NCBI RefSeq assembly: GCF_013386165.1
Contig: NZ_JACAOS010000003.1
Span: forward strand, 600,343 to 664,342
Length of the DNA stretch: 64,000 nt
Direction: 5' to 3'
Source: Pseudomonas gingeri
Lineage (GTDB): Bacteria > Pseudomonadota > Gammaproteobacteria > Pseudomonadales > Pseudomonadaceae
Shown: positions 54,601-61,156 of the stretch, in pieces
Numbering within the stretch: position 1 is the stretch's first letter
Layout: every line of letters begins with the position of its first letter
Program-made: the position numbers and the translations under genes
The notes under the pieces: generated by a model
What the model was told of the DNA's origin: nothing
What the model saw: only the letters and a program-made list of their open reading frames with translations
Database searches by the model: none

Positions 54601-55289
54601 TGCTGATTGCGCTGCGGATCAAGGCGCCTCAGGAGATCAGGCAGGTAGGCGAGCGGATTACGGCGTTGAGCAAGTATTACGACCTGCCCTCGGCCGTGCG
54701 ACTGTTGACCGCGCCGGGCCAGAGTCCCGGTTGGTACGTGCCGGGCAGCGCAGAACTGCTGTGTGCCCCAGGTCCGCAGGCGGAACATCAGTTGACTTAC
54801 CTGGGCAAGGCCGCAGGCCAGGCAGGCGGCTACATCCATGATGAAGACAGCGGGCAGCTGTGGTGCCTGGACGATGTGCGGTCGACGCCGGTCGGGCGCT
54901 ACAGTTTTGTTCATTTGTCCCAAGGCAACCTGATCCTGCAACTCGACAACAGCCATCCGGCGGAGGCCGAGTCATTGCCGGTCCTGGAGGAGGCCGACTG
55001 CCTGATGGTGTCTGGCCATAGTCATGGCGTGCACCATTACCCACTGGATCGAGAACTGCTGACCCACTATCGACAGATCATCATCGACGAGCAGAGCCGT
55101 GATGCGGTGATCCGGGCTGATTCCGAGCGGCTGGTGCTGCAACGCAGCGGCGAAGATCTGATGCTCTACGACAATGAGGTCCATACCAGCCTGCTGATTC
55201 CGGATATCGAGCAGGCGGCGCAACGCGGGACGAAACTGCAACTGGCGCCCCAGGCGCTGAATGACGTGTTGGCAGGGCTGAACCGGTAG
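48627..55289 (+). CDS. large-clostridial-toxin-like protein with Dam/D12-methyltransferase-like effector domain
   Basis: The start ATG has ggagg 6 bases upstream; the product has 2220 residues. Residues 1-60 are Gly/Arg-rich and 60-280 unrecognised. Residues about 280-610 resemble a D12-class adenine methyltransferase: motif I EPMAGSG (284-290), VILNDINP (305-312), AQVMIINDFSDAKEQGF and a C-terminal SYLLALRN; but at the DPPY position it reads LLSGHFSN (540-543 SGHF). Residues about 740-930 match the C80 cysteine protease of TcdA/TcdB, with His786 (GHG) and Cys837 (SLVGCAL). Residues about 1040-1250 match the TcdA/TcdB pore-forming domain, with a long hydrophobic stretch near 1170-1231. About 970 beta-rich residues follow. 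The expected mode of action is host binding, pore translocation and protease release of the effector. No signal peptide. Confidence 0.82.
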   Translation: MGGGAATTRGGIDGEGSQGSRKRPGSAVRNEGGRPRILQNDAGATAPGNEPGPFGTNLALWGQSTRYNEADEPFDSQIILELGEVPGIADAIRSLGLQHPDKPTVWFRLSGQDFALVLGDPTHMTGHARILVLGVTGAEGTLSGFTPAVVENRISEFRGWLRDRYHYGGYGLKGSVYDDYLSTSSNWTSRHPAYPVTGMGGGKRDPDFWRKVQERLRDSSGTRAEKIQALRQMDLRIDLRGLAFFSMPGSVAAELEMADGALIADILQRQSGETHGPQITRVIEPMAGSGVYSNWARAQGFKGKVILNDINPLIALTQSEVIKHPQGVTRGIQEVKSDLLAISRQHGFDFDENFSISFERLFPDDVPLLSKKDNATVAEKNEEKIRKQEKLKAFVREERADTLRQAVKDYFEDSLAELISVRDGRMSVDEPAVTVNGRLSARTRVAALFYVMQNAAQGGDAVRINPISSAEYRLHLPLRLLMTHEHYNVQLLRLITNERKLFFISRLHGGNLDTTEFLNGDGWALFARADVGPGDLILLSGHFSNSYLSVEAFYEKVDRYVMRAVEKGAQVMIINDFSDAKEQGFKQRGFQVSRHARMKKTDNSYLLALRNVVATSSTPEALGKTLRDFVVAMHDIEKRVGFIPGEASVAWNDTEYYDPEAVQRANVEQWALSAADDEDREPLAQDDRVLSRDEVGEWELPALKASNEGESPSRFDYQLIVQLEDNQTVRQAAIDLAGKHPSNSLLLQLDVAGQLRIAAGQDTVQARVSQLNRQGKSHWRLQAVGHGRDDAAGQRTLAGYLPSELVQTLRQLPNHPLLFRPAQVGTAAPEHISLVGCALVDNEPTETSSYIQAFAHTLDREKLSVRSVAAHSAKLIVNPQGGKRGVTLTDTKVVLRRNGDAWMALVSPGKTGYDDSLLLTETLDEKLAQLALKKQRLAVVTRAQDFQQGMEQLYRDNHLSEGEWLPLWHSLTQEEIAKGGGYRLAFARVAHPEQATRALHLTDRRVIEFMQDYNRQLAKVAQAHEVTGEHLAGQPEPEGEALDGLNALFVVQTLFAWFSHKSREAVTGGELSRVLGCSLQVHGWLNMAQIVHGTVMDVVKVVQLFRSALAISEGKAFFSQAQSLDVMSSISKFNAGVGLFLNLGSVVLDVIELSQAQNEAQRAVFATQLAFDSAGLALGVFSFGASMAANAGIVGAATASGFAGALAAPLAGLGIGFSALAQAFSVVAEEAAQVGSYFADLDAAYRQGGYRRVERKSSAEPGHFLMENIPGAVISTLDLRSRQLTLGSQYLYRNDPGGSIGSGRSNYFFWWPGRGANLDKNQAINIREGIGYRQAQLSFVLDDAILVLPTTAKSYLNYEYMILPFATTRNDHGFDVLRRLEEDERFDFDFYAFPGERIVRRIMPEYVETPVRVLLDAQERDILVPALPDILQGKLSYQLEGEGGHYRLSLQEGVSISLGGTADSRWTLDARQLKAATNRLNGNQLQVGSLIITLSQNCGEIALINASGEVFAVDRETQQLVLSETDGSGFADWQALHAHLQQLTSDSPHSQPFVTVDHYRPAGQDTGRAFYQASLDRFIYTDYPQASEFLGQALLGGVVEDKAWFYRGTDIWQVAIATGKVLAQYQPRSFSGKITHSSLVQRNGQLLLAIEELLSDCTVQHIYQVEESELKLLAFHWTGQPGASDENRFALLSGIAHWRDPLQRMTEQQVGAIYAPVVICTAKRGETTKHQWLFFDRDSLSPRVVRANLGVVIPQDLALVGSTGGDKPGFYFYDSHARRAYFQADEGMTGTPATVLGISEVSAVQGGDQSPWLALTTEGSVWLLERGTARLAGVLASWLFSHREQLTAGLGRLASATPARLDNLVLWGLGGRTGKTFGAWYDCAAQRLVQAGGNLDGRHALTYLGLTADDGHAWILDGESRQLYRQALLSAETELSFDEQMLPSPQAPDALAWQAPQRWIRGQRQGNRLHLESSDGVMVLLPVAASLTERAVLIALRIKAPQEIRQVGERITALSKYYDLPSAVRLLTAPGQSPGWYVPGSAELLCAPGPQAEHQLTYLGKAAGQAGGYIHDEDSGQLWCLDDVRSTPVGRYSFVHLSQGNLILQLDNSHPAEAESLPVLEEADCLMVSGHSHGVHHYPLDRELLTHYRQIIIDEQSRDAVIRADSERLVLQRSGEDLMLYDNEVHTSLLIPDIEQAAQRGTKLQLAPQALNDVLAGLNR

Positions 55290-55401
55290 TCAGGAGGCGG
55301 GTTGTCCCGTTGAGGCGCTGAACTCGATGCGGCGACGGGTATATTATGGGGCGAGGCGTTGTCCAAGCCCCATAACGAACCCACTCTTGAAGAGAGGCGT
55401 C

Positions 55402-55758
55402 ATGAACAGACTTGTCTTCGCGCCGACAGCTTTGCTGGTTGTCGGGCTTCTGGTCGTAGCCCTTCCTGCCGACGGTGCGCCCCAGGGCGGCGCCCCGCTG
55501 GCGACGCCGTTGCTGGCGCAAAACCTGCCCAACAGCGATAACCCCTATAACAGCCCGATTCGACGCGCCAATCCCAATAGTCTCCAGGGTTCGGTGTCCA
55601 GCGCACCGCCCTTGCGCGGCCCGAATACCTTGCCGACGCCACGGCCTTCGACGATTGAAAACGGCGCGATCCGCAATGGCTACCCACGTGACACGTCAGC
55701 GCCGATGGCGGTGCCGATCCAGTCGGGCACCCGCAGCGATCCGAATACGCAACGTTGA
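55402..55758 (+). CDS. small secreted Pro/Asn-rich protein
   Basis: The ATG at 55402 follows agagagg and gives 118 residues: a signal peptide (MNRLVFAPTALLVVGLLVVA) and then a low-complexity mature part rich in Pro, Asn, Ser and Arg (NSDNPYNSPIRRANPNSLQG). No domain or cysteines are seen. It is 112 bases after the toxin stop; a functional link is possible but unsupported. The family is unknown to me. Confidence 0.6.
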   Translation: MNRLVFAPTALLVVGLLVVALPADGAPQGGAPLATPLLAQNLPNSDNPYNSPIRRANPNSLQGSVSSAPPLRGPNTLPTPRPSTIENGAIRNGYPRDTSAPMAVPIQSGTRSDPNTQR

Positions 55759-55786
55759 GCTCGGCCTCAAGTCGTGCGCAGTTTTG

Positions 55787-56893
55787 TCATGGCGTCTCAC
55801 GCCGGTAGACAATCACCGCCGCCCGCAGCTTGCTGCTGCCGAAAGTACTCATCTTGTCGAACTCGGCATGGCTGACCGGCAGGTGCTGGCAGTCCAGGGG
55901 CTGGCGGTGCTGGCTGTGGTCCACATCCGGGTCGTGCAGGTAGACGAATTCTTCATCACAGTCGGTGACGATCACCCAATGGGGCGCCTTGGAGCGGGTC
56001 AGGCGGTAGCTGCTGATCAGCACCAGCGGCTGACCCGCGGCAGCCAGCAGGCGTGGCAGATCCAGCGGGCCGCCTAGCACCTGCTCGACATCGGTTTCGG
56101 CCAACTCGCTTTCGAAGCCTTCATGGACCAGGCGCATGACGTCTTTTTTATGCTCATTACGCACGCCGTTGAGCAGCAGGGGACCGCTCATGCTCACTTG
56201 CAGACGCACCGCAAAACCCCGGCGCCAGGCGGCCAATGCCAGGCCCTGGGGGCTGCAACCGCCATGCCCGGAGGTCATGAACACCGTCGTCGCTTCGCGC
56301 CAGATCTGTACCTCTTCCCGGCGCGAAGTACTGCGCCCAGGTTGCAGCGCGCCCATGGCCATCAGCAGGCACGCCGGCCCACAGGTGAACTCGGTGGTCT
56401 GGGCGTAGTAGGGCACGTGCAGATCGCGGCTGTCTCGGTGTTCGAGAATGCGTTTTTCCAGGCGCAGGGCGTCGGCATGGTCTTCGTAATAATCGCTGAT
56501 CCGCCCGAAGCGGCGATAACCGTTGCGTTCGTAAAGGGCAATGGCGGTGGCGTTGTCGCTGCGCACTTCCAGGCGCAGGTAGGCGCAATCATGCTCCAAG
56601 GCGCAGGCTTCGCTGCGTTGCAGCAGCGCCTTGCCAAGTCCGGTGCCACGGGCATGGGGGGCGATGGCGATCGAGTACAGGCGTGCCAGCGAGGTGCCGC
56701 GGTGAAACAGCACCAGGGCATAACCGGCCAGGTGACCGTCAGCTTGCTGGGCGACCATCAGTTGCGCATGAGCCCGGCTGACCATCCACTGGAAGCTGCG
56801 CGAGGTCAGCCGGTCGGTGGTGAAACAGTGTTCTTCCAGTTCCAGCAGGGCGGGCAAATCATCGGTCGTGGCAACGCGAAAGACAAGATCCAT
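55787..56893 (-). CDS. GNAT acetyltransferase fused to C39-like cysteine peptidase
   Basis: This 368-residue two-domain protein has a RimI-type GNAT acetyltransferase at residues 1-150 (LYSIAIAPHARGTGLGKALL, the acetyl-CoA motif) and a papain-like C39-family peptidase at about 160-365, with the cysteine in TTEFTCGPACLLMAMG, the histidine in KAPHWVIVTDC and an acid in FVYLHDPD. It is divergent from a RimK-type ATP-grasp gene across 91 bases, a pairing that recurs in Proteobacteria. Together they suggest ligation, acetylation and hydrolysis of a peptide tag or small peptide. Substrate unknown. Confidence 0.85.
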   Translation of the reverse strand: MDLVFRVATTDDLPALLELEEHCFTTDRLTSRSFQWMVSRAHAQLMVAQQADGHLAGYALVLFHRGTSLARLYSIAIAPHARGTGLGKALLQRSEACALEHDCAYLRLEVRSDNATAIALYERNGYRRFGRISDYYEDHADALRLEKRILEHRDSRDLHVPYYAQTTEFTCGPACLLMAMGALQPGRSTSRREEVQIWREATTVFMTSGHGGCSPQGLALAAWRRGFAVRLQVSMSGPLLLNGVRNEHKKDVMRLVHEGFESELAETDVEQVLGGPLDLPRLLAAAGQPLVLISSYRLTRSKAPHWVIVTDCDEEFVYLHDPDVDHSQHRQPLDCQHLPVSHAEFDKMSTFGSSKLRAAVIVYRRETP

Positions 56894-56984
56894 ATAACCA
56901 CCGTAAAAGTTGTGTAACGAAACGGGACTTTCAAAAAACTTCGTGCTTAATAGGAACTGTCTTGTTTTCCAGGGGATCGGTTTT

Positions 56985-58571
56985 ATGTCAGCGGTACAAG
57001 GTCATTGGCGCGAAGTATCCGAGCAAACTGCACTGACAGCAATAACAACGACAAATATTTTGTCAAGTTCAACAAGTCCCGGCAGTCAGTTGGTTATTAT
57101 CGTCGAGCGCAAGGAAGACTGGGCCTCTTATTTTCCCAGCGAAGACATCGTCACCGCTCAGGAATACCTTGAGCAAACCCGGGTCAACGAGCCCGGCAAG
57201 CGTGTCCAGGTGATCAACCTGTGCCGCAGCTACAAGTACCTGGGCCACGGTTATTACTGTTCATTACTGGCCGAGGCGCGGGGGCACAAGGTCATTCCGT
57301 CGGTGCGCACGATCAGCGAGTTGACCCGCAAGGCACTCTACGGCCTGGCCCTGGATGACCTGGACAAAACCCTCGATAAAGCCTTGGGACATAAACTTTA
57401 CCAAGGCACGGAAGGCTTTACCCTGACCTTGTATTTTGGCAGTACGGTCATTGAGCCGTTGCAGGACCTGGCCCGCCAGTTATTTGAAGTTTTCCCCTGT
57501 CCGATATTGTTGGTCGAGTTTAAAAAAACCAACGCCTGGCATATTGAAGGGGTCAAGTCGGGGACCTTGCACAAGTTGCGCGAAGATCAGGAAGACCACT
57601 TCGCCCAGTCCCTCGACAGTTTCAGTCGCAAGATCTGGCGTGTGCCCCGTTCGCGGCGTCTGGCCCGTTATGACCTGGCGGTCCTGCATGATCCACAGGA
57701 GGCTTTGCCCCCCTCGAATGCCAAGGCCCTGGAGAACTTTATCCGGGTCGGCAAGGGCCTGGGCATCGATGTCGAACTGATCGAGAAAAAGGACTACGGG
57801 CGCATCGCCGAGTACGACGCCTTGCTGATCCGCGAGACCACCAGCGTCGACAACCACACCTACCGCTTCGCCAAGAAAGCCGAAAGCGAAGGCCTGGTGG
57901 TGATGGACGACCCGACCTCGATCCTGCGCTGTACCAACAAGGTCTACCTGACCGATCTGCTCAAGAGCCACAAGCTGGGCATGCCCGCCACCGAGATTCT
58001 CTACAAGGAACGACCGGAGGACTTCGAACGGGTCGGCGACCGATTGGGCTTCCCCCTGGTGCTGAAAATCCCCGACGGTTGTTTCTCCCGTGGCGTGATC
58101 AAGGTCGAAAGCCAGCAGGCGCTGCTGGAGGCCACCGCCGAGTTGTTCGAACACTCGGTCCTGCTACTGGCCCAGGAGTTCTTCTACACCGAATACGACT
58201 GGCGCATCGGGGTGCTCAATCGCAAGCCGATCTTTGCCTGCCAGTACTTCATGTCCAAGGGTCATTGGCAGATCTACAACCACAAGGCCAAGGGCCAGGA
58301 CATCAACGGCGAATGCCGTACCCTGGCGGTCCACGAAGCGCCGCGAGCGGTGGTGGAGCTGGCGGTGAAGACCGCCAATCTGATCGGCGACGGTCTCTAC
58401 GGCGTCGACCTCAAGCAGTCCGGCGACAAGGTGGTAGTGATCGAGGTGAACGACAACCCGAACATGGACGCCGGCATCGAGGACGCCTATCTGCAGGATG
58501 ACCTGTACGGCTTGGTGCTCGAGGAGTTCGTCCGGCGCCTGGAGCTCAAGCGTCGTGGCCAGGCCTGGTAG
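56985..58571 (+). CDS. RimK-type ATP-grasp ligase with RLAN N-terminal domain
   Basis: The ATG at 56985 (MSAVQGHWREVSEQTALTA) gives 528 residues. Residues about 40-210 form the RimK-like ATP-grasp N-terminal (RLAN) domain (VIIVERKEDWASYFPSEDIV), and 250-525 form an ATP-grasp fold (FPLVLKIPDGCFSRGVIKV; VVVIEVNDNPNMDAGIED with the metal ligands). ATP-grasp ligases form amide bonds through an acyl-phosphate; RimK itself adds glutamates to ribosomal protein S6. The substrate of this subgroup is unknown. Divergent partner: the GNAT-C39 gene. AT-rich DNA in the first 100 bases likely holds its promoter. Confidence 0.87.
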   Translation: MSAVQGHWREVSEQTALTAITTTNILSSSTSPGSQLVIIVERKEDWASYFPSEDIVTAQEYLEQTRVNEPGKRVQVINLCRSYKYLGHGYYCSLLAEARGHKVIPSVRTISELTRKALYGLALDDLDKTLDKALGHKLYQGTEGFTLTLYFGSTVIEPLQDLARQLFEVFPCPILLVEFKKTNAWHIEGVKSGTLHKLREDQEDHFAQSLDSFSRKIWRVPRSRRLARYDLAVLHDPQEALPPSNAKALENFIRVGKGLGIDVELIEKKDYGRIAEYDALLIRETTSVDNHTYRFAKKAESEGLVVMDDPTSILRCTNKVYLTDLLKSHKLGMPATEILYKERPEDFERVGDRLGFPLVLKIPDGCFSRGVIKVESQQALLEATAELFEHSVLLLAQEFFYTEYDWRIGVLNRKPIFACQYFMSKGHWQIYNHKAKGQDINGECRTLAVHEAPRAVVELAVKTANLIGDGLYGVDLKQSGDKVVVIEVNDNPNMDAGIEDAYLQDDLYGLVLEEFVRRLELKRRGQAW

Positions 58572-58704
58572 TCGATGAGGCTGGGCATTGACTTGGCTGC
58601 GGCGCACGGATAACGTCGGCACATGACTTCCGTACAGCGCTTTTCTCAGCCAAGCATTATTACCGCCATTCCTTATCTGGCGGGCTGACCTGTATCTGTT
58701 ACCC

Positions 58705-58730
58705 AAACCCGCCTCCGAGGCGGGTTTTTT
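58705..58730 (+). terminator. intrinsic terminator
   Basis: The stem aaacccgcct / aggcgggttt with loop ccg (58705-58727) is followed by further T's, 134 bases after the ATP-grasp gene. It lies just before the threonine dehydratase gene. The gap contains no gene. Confidence 0.88.
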
Positions 58731-58770
58731 GTTTCTGTCTCCGAGGCCAACCGATCACCCGGAGACCGCC

Positions 58771-59802
58771 ATGACCTGCACCGCCCCCCTCAGTTCGGAA
58801 CCTGCTACCGACAGTCGCCTGCTCGGCGACTATGTGCGAAAGATCCTTGCCGCGCCGGTCTACGACCTGGCGATCTGCACGCCCTTGCAAGTGGCCCCGG
58901 CGTTATCCCTGGCCCTGGGCAATCAGATCCTGCTCAAGCGTGAAGACCTGCAACCGACGTTCTCCTTCAAGATCCGTGGGGCCTACAACAAACTGGCCCA
59001 GCTCAGCGAGGCCCAGCGCCGCTGCGGCGTGGTCACGGCGTCGGCGGGCAACCATGCCCAGGGCGTGGCCCTGGCGGCGCGAACCTTGGGGATCGAGGCG
59101 ACCATCGTCATGCCGACCACCACGCCGGAGCTGAAAGTGCAGGGTGTGCGCAGCCGCGAGGCCACGGCGGTGTTGCAGGGGGAGAGTTTTCCGTTTGCCC
59201 TGGCCCATGCCCTGCAACTGGCCGAGGAGCGGGGCTGTACCTTCGTTTCGCCGTTTGACGATCCGGATGTGATCGCCGGGCAGGGCACCGTGGCCATGGA
59301 ATTGCTCAACCAGCACCCCGGGCCACTGGACGCAATTTTCGTCCCGGTCGGCGGTGGCGGGCTGATCGCCGGCATCGCCGCCTACGTCAAATACCTGCGG
59401 CCAGAGGTGCGCATCATCGGCGTGGAGTCGGAGCACTCCAATTGCCTGCAAATGGCCCTGAGGGCCGGGGAGCGGGTGGTATTGCCCAAGGTCGGGACGT
59501 TTGCCGATGGCGTGGCCGTGGCGCAGATCGGCGCATATGGTTTTGAAGTCTGCCGTGGTTATGTCGATGAGGTCATCACCGTCAGCAACGACCAGCTGTG
59601 CAGCGCGATCAAGGACATCTATGACGATACCCGCTCCATCACCGAACCTTCGGGGGCACTGGCGGTGGCGGGCATCAAGCAGTACGTGGCGGCCCATGGG
59701 CTGCGGGGGCAGACCCTGGTGGCGATCAACTCGGGGGCGAATATCAACTTCGACAGCTTGCGGCATGTGGCCGAGCGCGCGGCCCAGGGCGGGGCCGCGT
59801 GA
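58771..59802 (+). CDS. threonine ammonia-lyase (short form, catalytic domain only)
   Basis: The ATG at 58771, with ggaga 5 bases upstream, gives 343 residues; the longer frame runs into the terminator. It is a fold-type II PLP enzyme: the lysine lies in QPTFSFKIRGAYNK, followed by SAGNHAQGVALAA, and the phosphate-binding glycine loop is VGGGGLIAG. The catalytic domain matches IlvA, but the C-terminal ACT-like regulatory domain that confers isoleucine inhibition is missing, as in catabolic TdcB-type enzymes. It deaminates threonine (perhaps serine) to 2-oxobutyrate and ammonia. It stands alone. Confidence 0.87.
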   Translation: MTCTAPLSSEPATDSRLLGDYVRKILAAPVYDLAICTPLQVAPALSLALGNQILLKREDLQPTFSFKIRGAYNKLAQLSEAQRRCGVVTASAGNHAQGVALAARTLGIEATIVMPTTTPELKVQGVRSREATAVLQGESFPFALAHALQLAEERGCTFVSPFDDPDVIAGQGTVAMELLNQHPGPLDAIFVPVGGGGLIAGIAAYVKYLRPEVRIIGVESEHSNCLQMALRAGERVVLPKVGTFADGVAVAQIGAYGFEVCRGYVDEVITVSNDQLCSAIKDIYDDTRSITEPSGALAVAGIKQYVAAHGLRGQTLVAINSGANINFDSLRHVAERAAQGGAA

Positions 59803-59813
59803 GTGGGGAGCGG

Positions 59814-60317
59814 TTATTCGCGGCTGGCAGGCTTGATCAGCTTGGAGGGCGTCCAGATCCGATAACGGATTTCGATGTCATCAGGGGCATAGATCACCAA
59901 CGGCAGTTTGCTGTTGTAACGCAACATGTAGCCGTCGCCGACCACCGGGACGAAGTCTTTTTTCGTCTTGCTGCCGGGCGGGCAGGCCATCAAGGTCGAC
60001 ACCGGTCCGATGGCTTTCTCCAGGCGGTAATAGGAGTAGCTCCAGCCTTCGAGGTTCTTCTCGTCAAGGTTGCCACCCAGACGCTTCTGGTTGCAATCGA
60101 CGGTCATGACCTTGCCGGCGATGATCTCGACCCGGTGGTCGGAGTCCTTGGTCATCTTCGGCACACGAATGACCGAGCGGGTGAAACCGTCTTCGGCTTT
60201 CGGGAACGGTGCCAGGTCCGCTTTGTCGGCGGCGATCGCGCCAGTGGTGGTGGTTAGCGCCAGCAGGAAAGTTGCGGCGATAGTCGTCGAATTCATGAGC
60301 TCTCGTTGCCCTGTCAT
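59814..60317 (-). CDS. eco: periplasmic serine protease inhibitor ecotin
   Basis: The ATG at 60317 has GAGGGAG 8 bases upstream and gives 167 residues with an Arg-containing signal peptide (MTGQRELMNSTTIAATFLLA); an ATG at 60296 is a close alternative. The mature part is clearly ecotin: LAPFPKAEDGFTRSVIRVPK, VDCNQKRLGGNL, LEGWSYSYYRLEK, and the reactive-site loop STLMACPPG with Met at P1. MLRYNSKLPLVIYAPDDIEI ends the core. Ecotin dimers block trypsin-fold proteases such as neutrophil elastase and trypsin. It is convergent with the threonine dehydratase gene. Confidence 0.92.
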   Translation of the reverse strand: MTGQRELMNSTTIAATFLLALTTTTGAIAADKADLAPFPKAEDGFTRSVIRVPKMTKDSDHRVEIIAGKVMTVDCNQKRLGGNLDEKNLEGWSYSYYRLEKAIGPVSTLMACPPGSKTKKDFVPVVGDGYMLRYNSKLPLVIYAPDDIEIRYRIWTPSKLIKPASRE

Positions 60318-60722
60318 GAGGGGGACTCCCTCGTTTGATGGATGCGGTGGCGGCACGGCGCCCAATGATACTGGCGTCGGATGCCGTTCCAGGCCAAGGG
60401 CAACTGCCACGATACCGGCAAACTGCATGATCCTAGAAGGCATTTAATGCATTTTGCACTGCCGCTCGAGGCTATTAGCGCCTTAACGCATTGATTTTTC
60501 CAGCAAACAATCATTCATCTTGTTTCGGCATGTTGAATGCAAGGTCATTGTGTCGGATTGTCAGACGAATAACCTTAACGAGTTGTGTGAAAAGGCCTAA
60601 TCTGAAAGTCGGTGTCGTCCTCCATGGTTGGACCGGGCGCCCGTGTGAACCACAGATGTGAATGGCTAACCCTGGCTGTTCTGCCCAAGACCTGGCCGTC
60701 TCACATAAAGGAGAGAGTCGCC
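60318..60722. other. 405-bp intergenic region without a gene
   Basis: This gap lies between the divergent ecotin and DUF1652 genes. It holds the promoters of both and an AT-rich centre (60460-60610). The frames through it carry no protein-like sequence; the N-terminal extensions seen in the longest frames of both neighbours are rejected. No RNA gene or terminator was recognised. Confidence 0.6.
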
Positions 60723-60992
60723 ATGCAAGTATTGTCCACGTTGGAATTACGCAACATCATCGAGAGCAGTTTCCTGCCCACCCGCTGCCAATGCAGCCTG
60801 GGTGCCGACGAATCGTTGACGGTCAGAGTCTTCGATCGCAAATCCGAACGGGTCGACCTGTTGGTCACCGGCATCCAGGCTTCCAGGCTCGATAGCAGCC
60901 GGGCCATTTCCGACTTGATTGCAGGACTGCGGTTCGACCTGAAAAATCATCAGGTCGCCGCTCTCAGCGAATTGAAAGCCCGGGCGCGTTAA
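60723..60992 (+). CDS. DUF1652 family protein
   Basis: The ATG at 60723 has aaggagag upstream and gives 89 residues. MQVLSTLELRNIIESSFLPTRCQCS is the start of the Pseudomonas DUF1652 family, followed by SLTVRVFDRKSERVDLLVTG and a helical end. Function unknown. It is encoded alone between ecotin and pgm, and no membrane or signal segment is visible. Confidence 0.85.
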   Translation: MQVLSTLELRNIIESSFLPTRCQCSLGADESLTVRVFDRKSERVDLLVTGIQASRLDSSRAISDLIAGLRFDLKNHQVAALSELKARAR

Positions 60993-61156
60993 CGCGCCGG
61001 ATCATTTGCGCCCACCGAAAAACGCGCTTCCCCGGAGGGGGAAGTGCGTAGCGTATGGAAAATCTTCGCGCCAACGGATAGAACCCTTAACGCCAGTGTC
61101 GAACTGCCAGTAAACTGCGCGTCTTCCCCCGTACCATCCATCTCCAGAGGTTTTGC

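Noticed and set aside
58600..58700. Possible tRNA or small RNA before the terminator at 58705
   Set aside because: No cloverleaf arms or anticodon stem could be drawn; it looks like an ordinary 3' untranslated region.
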